Source: JBBSWA01 sp038046485 (GTDB lineage Archaea > Nanobdellota > Nanobdellia > Woesearchaeales > SM23-78). Taken from it: a stretch of DNA of 45,308 nt. The translations under genes were made by a program, and so were the position numbers. The notes below the pieces were generated by a model. The model had not been told where the DNA came from and did no database searches. It saw only the letters and a list, made by a program, of their open reading frames with translations. The stretch covers positions 1 to 45,308 of the forward strand of contig JBBSWA010000031.1 of NCBI GenBank assembly GCA_038046485.1, in the 5' to 3' direction. Below, one piece after another: positions 40,990 to 45,308 of the stretch (position 1 is its first letter; the number at the start of each line of letters is the position of its first letter).

Positions 40990-41249
40990 CTTAAAATCCC
41001 AAGAGCGAACAACACGAGAATGACTAAGCTAAGGGCATGGGTGAAGACCTCCACGGATGCTGAGCCCCATACGATTATATTCATCGCCAAAACCACTTCC
41101 TTGATTGCGAAAATCAAGAACGCTGCGCAGATGAACAAGAACTTCCTGTTTTTATTCCGCTGATAGACCAAAGAGGCCAAGCCGAACAAGGATAGAGACA
41201 AGGCTGCTGTTACAAAATGCAAGAGATGATGCCATGAAATTACTTCCAT
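40986..41249 (-). CDS. Three-helix membrane protein coupled to the regulator
   Basis: 87 residues with three hydrophobic helices (about 8-28, 37-55, 64-85). The connecting loop holds RNKNRKF. The start follows ATTTATAAAACC (about 41270-41280) at leaderless distance and the stop overlaps the regulator start (ATGA). The pairing of a small membrane protein with a tandem wHTH regulator suggests a sensor-regulator unit, by inference from coupling only. Confidence 0.72.
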   Translation of the reverse strand: MEVISWHHLLHFVTAALSLSLFGLASLVYQRNKNRKFLFICAAFLIFAIKEVVLAMNIIVWGSASVEVFTHALSLVILVLFALGILR

Positions 41250-41284
41250 TACGTTAGAAAATCCATTTGGTTTTATAAATTTGA

Positions 41285-42598
41285 CTACATCTCATCCATT
41301 CGGATTTGTTGATAAGGCTTTTTATACACTTTTTCAAAGATCACTTTTCTTTCTAAGATCATCACGGCTATGAATAAGACGGACATCAAGCCAAGCTGCA
41401 CCCAGGCAAACTCCTTTAAGGAACCGTGGAACAAAAGGATAAAGACCAAGTCACACATGAAGGCGAGCCACAATAAGGCAATGTTGTCATACTCTTCTTT
41501 TGCTAGCTTATATGAATAGACTAGATTGATGATGGACAATAACGTGAAAGCCAGGGTCCCTGCGAAGAGAATTTCTGAACCTCCAAAACTCGAGCCGAAA
41601 ACCGCTGTGACAATCCACTTGGGAAACAGAAGAAAAATCAACAGCAGCACCCCAGATGAGATCAAGTGGTAACGTAAGATGGACTTGAAATACGGTGCTG
41701 TTTCCGCACTTGTGCTAAATGCTTCTACAACTTTTGGAAAGAATACGCTTGCAAGTGATATGGAAATCATGAAGGGGATCTTAAAAAGCATAGACAATGC
41801 AAGATAATTGCCTGCTAGCTCACTTGAAAGGTAGTGTTTTGCAAAAATCACATCTAGATACAACAGAATGGAAAGGGCAAGAGAAACGCAGCATACTGGC
41901 CAAGCATACCTCAAGATTTCATGACGCTTTACTTGATATAGCTTGATGCGCTTCCATTTCATAAGTGGCTTTAATGCAATCAGATATGCGCCTACGGTTC
42001 CTAGAACGAATGCCGCTATGGCCCCATTTGTCTTAAATCCTATGAAGAACAAACCTACTACTAGCAAAAGCCTAAACAAGGGATCGAAAAACTTGAGTAG
42101 ACTCAACTGGAAAAACTCTTGCAAGCCTCTCAAGGTGCCGTTCACGACCGGCTCTATTGTCGCTAGGATGATTCCTGCTCCGAGCCAGAACACCGTTCCT
42201 TCATTTTTCATATGAAAAAAAGAACTCACCCATCCATTAAATAGAAAGAGGAGCAATGCAATGACTATCCCTACTGAGAAAAATACTTTAAACGCTGAAA
42301 TGGAAAGATACATGATCATTTCCACCTGGCTTCTTGTTCGGTAATAGGAGATGAATTTGGTAATGACCATTTCACTTACAAGTCCTGCAATGGCTACCGC
42401 AAGAATGATTGAGGTTATGACTCCTACTGTTCCGTACTCTTCTGGACCCAATTTCCTTGAAGTAATCACATGAAATACTAAGTTAAAGAGACTTCCAGCT
42501 AGAGTCATTAAGCCCAGCATTGCTGTCGTCTTAAACAGGTCTAGGTCCCACTCTTTAGACCGAGACTTCCACCAGAACCAAGACTTAAACGGATCCAT
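41285..42598 (-). CDS. Polysaccharide/oligosaccharide flippase (Wzx-like, MOP superfamily)
   Basis: 437 residues, about 12-14 transmembrane helices. The N-terminus LGLMTLAGSLFNLVFHVITSRKLGPEEYG with the following TVGVITSIIL is the classic 'lG..eyG' front of Wzx-type exporters that flip lipid-linked sugars across the membrane. Substrate unknown; no glycosyltransferases are adjacent. Its TATA box (GCTTTATAAGCC on the minus strand, about 42628-42640) lies next to repeated element copy B. Confidence 0.87.
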   Translation of the reverse strand: MDPFKSWFWWKSRSKEWDLDLFKTTAMLGLMTLAGSLFNLVFHVITSRKLGPEEYGTVGVITSIILAVAIAGLVSEMVITKFISYYRTRSQVEMIMYLSISAFKVFFSVGIVIALLLFLFNGWVSSFFHMKNEGTVFWLGAGIILATIEPVVNGTLRGLQEFFQLSLLKFFDPLFRLLLVVGLFFIGFKTNGAIAAFVLGTVGAYLIALKPLMKWKRIKLYQVKRHEILRYAWPVCCVSLALSILLYLDVIFAKHYLSSELAGNYLALSMLFKIPFMISISLASVFFPKVVEAFSTSAETAPYFKSILRYHLISSGVLLLIFLLFPKWIVTAVFGSSFGGSEILFAGTLAFTLLSIINLVYSYKLAKEEYDNIALLWLAFMCDLVFILLFHGSLKEFAWVQLGLMSVLFIAVMILERKVIFEKVYKKPYQQIRMDEM

Positions 42599-42650
42599 CC
42601 TTCACCTATCCTGAGCTAAAGAAAGAGGCTTATAAAGCTTTCTTAGTAAC

Positions 42651-42784
42651 CTGTCAAGAACCCCCAATATAGCTCGACGATATGCCGTTTTGCGGCATGT
42701 TACTTATTTATAAGCGGTTCTTGATCACGTCAGAATTCTATCTAATTTACTTATTTTAGATAGATGGAATTCAGAACGTTTAAA
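42651..42784 (-). repeat. Two-hairpin repeated element, copy B
   Basis: Inverted relative to copy A. Conserved blocks: 42768-42784 (TTTAAACGTTCTGAATT on the minus strand), 42710-42737 (27/28 identical to 36652-36679) and 42651-42661 (GTTCTTGACAG). Stems differ from copy A yet still pair: 42737-42745 with 42756-42764 and 42654-42662 with 42716-42724, plus an inner hairpin ATGCCG/CGGCAT (42682-42698). One edge provides the TATA box of the 42809 gene; the other faces the flippase promoter. Confidence 0.75.
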
Positions 42785-42808
42785 TAAGGTGTTTCTATTA
42801 TATGTTTC

Positions 42809-42943
42809 ATGAGCGAACTCGATAAAATCCGCAAGAAACTCGAGAAAGAGTTTGAAGAGAAGATTGAGGTCGATGAAGAAAGCGACCATCCCATTCATGA
42901 AAAGTACACGAAACCCAAAAAAGCGAAGTGGACGAAAGAATAA
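42809..42943 (+). CDS. 44-residue charged protein, leaderless
   Basis: The ATG at 42809 is about 28 bases after GTTTAAATAAGG from element copy B, exactly the leaderless spacing seen elsewhere. The peptide is very charged (MSELDKIRKKLEKEFEEKIE, then an HPIHEKY segment and a Lys-rich end), likely helical. It overlaps the start region of the phosphotransferase gene in another frame. No family recognised. It may be a genuine small protein or a translational leader. Confidence 0.55.
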   Translation: MSELDKIRKKLEKEFEEKIEVDEESDHPIHEKYTKPKKAKWTKE

Positions 42944-43523
42944 GTTGGTTCCTAAGCGAACTTCGCCTACTGTTCTTCAAGCCTTAGAGCTCATTCCTAA
43001 CCAGATCACTTTTTTACGACTGTTGCTCTTATTCCCACTATGGTACACGGCGCTCTTTAACTATAGAACTTCCTTTGTCTTTTTTTTCCTTCTTGCCGGG
43101 GCCACGGATATTTTGGATGGTTATTTAGCGCGTAAGCTCAACCAAGTCACACATTTTGGTGCGGCATTTGACAGCTTGGTGGATAACTTGATTGGGCTAT
43201 CCATGGTCTTTTGGGCGTATCTATGGCTGCCTGAGCTGATCCAAGACCACCTCGTACTCATCATCTGGATTTTCATCCTGCTTGCCGTCAACCTGAGTTT
43301 ACAGCTGTGGACCTATCACCGATTCCTTCCTTTGCATCTTTACTCTGGAAAGTTGGAATTGATTTTGATTTACTTGTTCTTTGCCCATGCTGTCCTCTAT
43401 GGGTATTCTAACTTATTCCTATCTATTTGCGTGATTGTCGGAGTCGTTACACTCATTGAAGAAATCATCATCACGTTGCAACGCAGAACCATGCATGAAG
43501 GAACTAAGACTGTGTTTCATTGA
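42873..43523 (+). CDS. CDP-alcohol phosphatidyltransferase
   Basis: 216 residues from ATG 42873 (42897 or TTG 42945 are also possible, given the overlapping small gene). The motif GATDILDGYLARKLNQ...GAAFDSLVDNL fits D-x2-DG-x2-AR-x8-G-x3-D-x3-D of the family, with five to six helices around it. These enzymes join a CDP-linked lipid to an alcohol to make phospholipid head groups (archaetidylglycerol phosphate, -inositol or similar). The residues before IPNQITFLRLLL are basic. Confidence 0.88.
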   Translation: MKKATIPFMKSTRNPKKRSGRKNKLVPKRTSPTVLQALELIPNQITFLRLLLLFPLWYTALFNYRTSFVFFFLLAGATDILDGYLARKLNQVTHFGAAFDSLVDNLIGLSMVFWAYLWLPELIQDHLVLIIWIFILLAVNLSLQLWTYHRFLPLHLYSGKLELILIYLFFAHAVLYGYSNLFLSICVIVGVVTLIEEIIITLQRRTMHEGTKTVFH

Positions 43524-43526
43524 ACT

Positions 43527-44018
43527 TTATCGTTTAGAGGGTATTTGGCTTACTTGATTCAAACGTATGGCTTGAATTTTTAATCTTTCTCGTTTGTCTA
43601 AAAACTTATCTTTGAACATATCCACCGTACCTTTAATCTCTTCCAAGACAAAAACAGGTTTACCCATCTGATAAGCAAAAGTCACTTCCATTAAGGTTCC
43701 ACTTCCGCCACCTAGCACCAAAAGCGCATCTGTATTCTTTACAAAAACGAGTTCTCTAGACATGCGCGGAAGATTCGTATTAAGGGCTTGGAAACCTAAT
43801 TTTTTTGCTTCCTTTTCTTCTCTTTTGTCACAGACGAAACATGTCGGCTTCTTTACCTTAGCTATTTCTTTACACATTTCCATAGGCAATGATTCTGGAT
43901 CAAAACAGATCAACACGTCGAGTTCGTTTTTCAATAATTCTTTCCCTACTTCATGAGCTATCTCGATCTCTTCCTTTGTTAATTGGAATGCGGATCCGAC
44001 AACGCCGAGTTTTATCAT
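43527..44018 (-). CDS. LOG/TIGR00725-like Rossmann protein
   Basis: 163 residues. KLGVVGSAFQLTKEE, then LPRMSRELVFVKNTDALLVLGGGSGTLMEVTFAYQMGKPVFVLE fit the lysine-decarboxylase-like/LOG fold with its GGxGTxxE nucleotide-phosphoribohydrolase motif (GGGSGTLME). Its second conserved motif is less clear, so activity is uncertain. It starts one base after the upstream gene's stop and is co-transcribed with it. Confidence 0.82.
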   Translation of the reverse strand: MIKLGVVGSAFQLTKEEIEIAHEVGKELLKNELDVLICFDPESLPMEMCKEIAKVKKPTCFVCDKREEKEAKKLGFQALNTNLPRMSRELVFVKNTDALLVLGGGSGTLMEVTFAYQMGKPVFVLEEIKGTVDMFKDKFLDKRERLKIQAIRLNQVSQIPSKR

Positions 44019-44019
44019 T

Positions 44020-44859
44020 TTATGCTCTTCCTTTTCCTTTGTACATGGACTCCAACTCCTTAACTAATTCAACCACTCTTGGCAATTTATCTCCAGCGTG
44101 CGGGCTAAAGTAATCTCTCATGTCTACATTTAAGCTTCTCCCTAAGTATGAATTAGGACGGGCCATCTCTAAAAACAGGTTTGGTGAAGTTTGTTCTGTT
44201 TTTATGCCTTGCCTTTTGAATCCTCCTAAAAATTCATCCATATCTCTGTTGTACAGCGATCGGTACATCGTCTCTAGAAATTCAGATGCCGATACATCTC
44301 TATTGTTTGCACGAATCGGCTGGACAAAATCGTCTAGGTGCCAGACAGCATCAAAGCCAGATACATCCCTTGCGCTTCTGGATCGAAGGCCTAATTTACC
44401 CAATTTTTTTGGAGCATGCCTCCCCATGAGCTCTAAAACAGCAACATCGAGACCGTATGCGCTCTTTACTTCTTCTATTGACCTTCCTGTGAAAGCAACG
44501 CTATCTAAGAATATCTTGTAAGCCTCTTGCTGTTTCGAACTTAACAGTGGGAAATGCTTTCGATGACCTTTTGTTTTCCACTCTATCACATTTGCCACTC
44601 TGGAAATGTCTACTGGAACTACTTCTTCGCCTTTTAAGATATCTTGGTACAACTCTTGCTCAGGTGTTATGAACAGAACAGGACAACCCGCTCTTTCTTT
44701 TTCCTCTTGAACGATTTTTGCTACTCTCTTGAGATCTACTCTAGCATCTTGAAATTCATGCGAAACGTCAACATAAGGGCAAAGGGTACTAATAAGCTCT
44801 TTAGACAAATCCAAGAATCGATTCGTGTTTTGAACTCTTGGAATGATCTCAGAAGTCAC
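44020..44859 (-). CDS. Hypothetical protein, N-terminus possibly frame-interrupted
   Basis: 279 residues from a GTG at 44859. No family recognised. It is mainly helical, with FITPEQELYQDILKG, HRKHFPLLSSKQQEAYKIFL and GLRSRSARDVSGFDAVWHLD. The GTG has no good ribosome-binding site, while 14 bases upstream ends a 20-codon frame led by a strong GGAGGA and an ATG (44932). Dropping one T in CTCTAACG (about 44872) would fuse the two as SEL-NVFWVTSEII. The true start may therefore be 44932. Confidence 0.6.
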   Translation of the reverse strand: MTSEIIPRVQNTNRFLDLSKELISTLCPYVDVSHEFQDARVDLKRVAKIVQEEKERAGCPVLFITPEQELYQDILKGEEVVPVDISRVANVIEWKTKGHRKHFPLLSSKQQEAYKIFLDSVAFTGRSIEEVKSAYGLDVAVLELMGRHAPKKLGKLGLRSRSARDVSGFDAVWHLDDFVQPIRANNRDVSASEFLETMYRSLYNRDMDEFLGGFKRQGIKTEQTSPNLFLEMARPNSYLGRSLNVDMRDYFSPHAGDKLPRVVELVKELESMYKGKGRA

Positions 44860-44869
44860 CCAGAAAACG

Positions 44870-44932
44870 TTAGAGCTCGGACTGCTTGAAGTAAAGGCCC
44901 TCAGCGCGTGGTTGCGCAGTTTCAGTTGTCAT
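44870..44932 (-). CDS. 20-codon frame with strong ribosome-binding site (leader or displaced N-terminus)
   Basis: ATG 44932 lies 7 bases after GGAGGA, the best Shine-Dalgarno of the region, and an AATATATATTA box lies further upstream (about 44990-45000). The peptide reads MTTETAQPRAEGLYFKQSEL and stops at TAA followed by C. It could be an upstream regulatory peptide, or the real N-terminus of the downstream protein separated by a +1 frame change. Confidence 0.5.
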   Translation of the reverse strand: MTTETAQPRAEGLYFKQSEL

Positions 44933-45059
44933 GTTGAATCCTCCTTGTGGTTTCTGTACACCTATGTATTGAGTGAGAGCTCAACCTTAATATATATTAT
45001 TGTATAATATTCAAATAATATGCATTAAATATATAAATAACCGTAGATTATACCATATT

Positions 45060-45269
45060 ATGAAGGATATTACCCCTAAAATTGTTGAGCTGTTTCATCA
45101 AGGTTATGCGACGCCGCAGATCGCTCGCATTGCGAAAAAACTAGGCCAACCGGCGACGACCATTCATTATAACATTAAGAAACTTGAGAAAGAAGCCATC
45201 AAAGCCTACAAGGCTGTCTTTGACTACAAAAAAATCGGACAAGGATTTTGCACCTGCTGTGTTGCATAA
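45060..45269 (+). pseudogene. Lrp/AsnC-type regulator, truncated at the terminal repeat
   Basis: 69 residues. The N-terminal helix-turn-helix (PKIVELFHQGYATPQIARIA, then TIHYNIKKLEKEA) is followed by IKAYKAVFDYKKIGQGFCT, the usual entry into the Lrp ligand-binding (RAM) domain. The frame stops 5 codons later, and the last 16 coding bases belong to the 55-base terminal repeat. The break coincides with the repeat edge (45254), as if an inserted element had cut the gene. ATG 45060 is leaderless after ATATAAATAACC (about 45030-45040). Confidence 0.7.
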
Positions 45270-45308
45270 TTACTTCCTTTTTAAGATTTTGATTTCTAAG
45301 ACTTTAAG
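45254..45308. repeat. Right copy of the 55-bp terminal inverted repeat
   Basis: Exact reverse complement of 1-55. Entering it truncates the Lrp-type gene. The outward sequence GCTGTGTTGCATAATTAC has the look of an insertion-sequence end (several IS families begin with TGTTGCATAA-like ends), but family assignment is not possible from 55 bases. Confidence 0.85.

Overview
The window is archaeal. It carries a complete archaeal-order ribosomal protein cluster (L3, L4, L23, L2, S19, L22, S3, L29, SUI1, Rnp1/p29, S17, L14, L24, S4e, L5, S14, S8, L6, L32e, L19e, L18, S5, L30, L15, SecY), an archaeal PheS/PheT pair, deoxyhypusine synthase, RibL-type FAD synthase and an Sm-like protein. Many start codons lie 25-30 bases after a TATA box with little or no leader, which is the archaeal promoter pattern. 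Dense packing, convergent overlaps, a stand-alone 5S gene and many small unknown proteins suggest a small-genome DPANN lineage, possibly Woesearchaeota-like. That placement is inferred from gene style, not from a tree.

Layout: 1-849 MinD-like ATPase; 899-1840 two small helical proteins; 1966-3645 deoxyhypusine synthase and exonuclease III; 3640-6067 a BtaA-like methyltransferase-fold enzyme, DoxX, an unknown and RibL; 6104-6615 an AbrB/RelE toxin-antitoxin pair; 6664-8023 a secreted Cys-rich dockerin-like protein with a broken frame; 8070-11405 pheS, a tiny membrane protein and pheT; 11397-13199 small genes, a retropepsin-like protease and a membrane-anchored CuA cupredoxin; 13272-13390 5S rRNA; 13396-19716 metabolic and unknown genes; 19790-20063 a long structured leader; 20064-34056 the ribosomal operon with one foreign-looking gene between L15 and SecY; 34063-35794 three more genes; 35795-36214 a gene-free repeat-rich stretch; 36215-37135 two secreted Tyr-rich proteins; 37175-41249 a deacylase and a cluster around a full TonB-dependent outer-membrane receptor; 41285-45269 a flippase, CDP-alcohol phosphotransferase, LOG-like protein, an unknown and a truncated Lrp-type regulator.

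The most unusual content is the TonB-dependent receptor (38343-40415). It is a bacterial outer-membrane protein class, here sitting under an archaeal TATA box beside a secreted His/Met-containing protein and a tandem winged-helix regulator. A two-hairpin element occurs twice (36605-36705 and, inverted, 42651-42784), with conserved junctions and different but still self-complementary stems; both copies abut leaderless promoters. Three genes, two of them secreted, appear interrupted by +1-type frame changes. The first and last 55 bases are exact reverse complements, and the right copy truncates an Lrp-type gene. This looks like both contig ends running into the same repeated element, probably an insertion sequence.

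Functionally the window combines translation (ribosome, PheRS, hypusination, RNase P protein, initiation factor, secretion channel) with envelope biology (flippase, PAP2 phosphatase, lipid head-group enzymes, secreted repeat proteins, TonB receptor, CuA protein).
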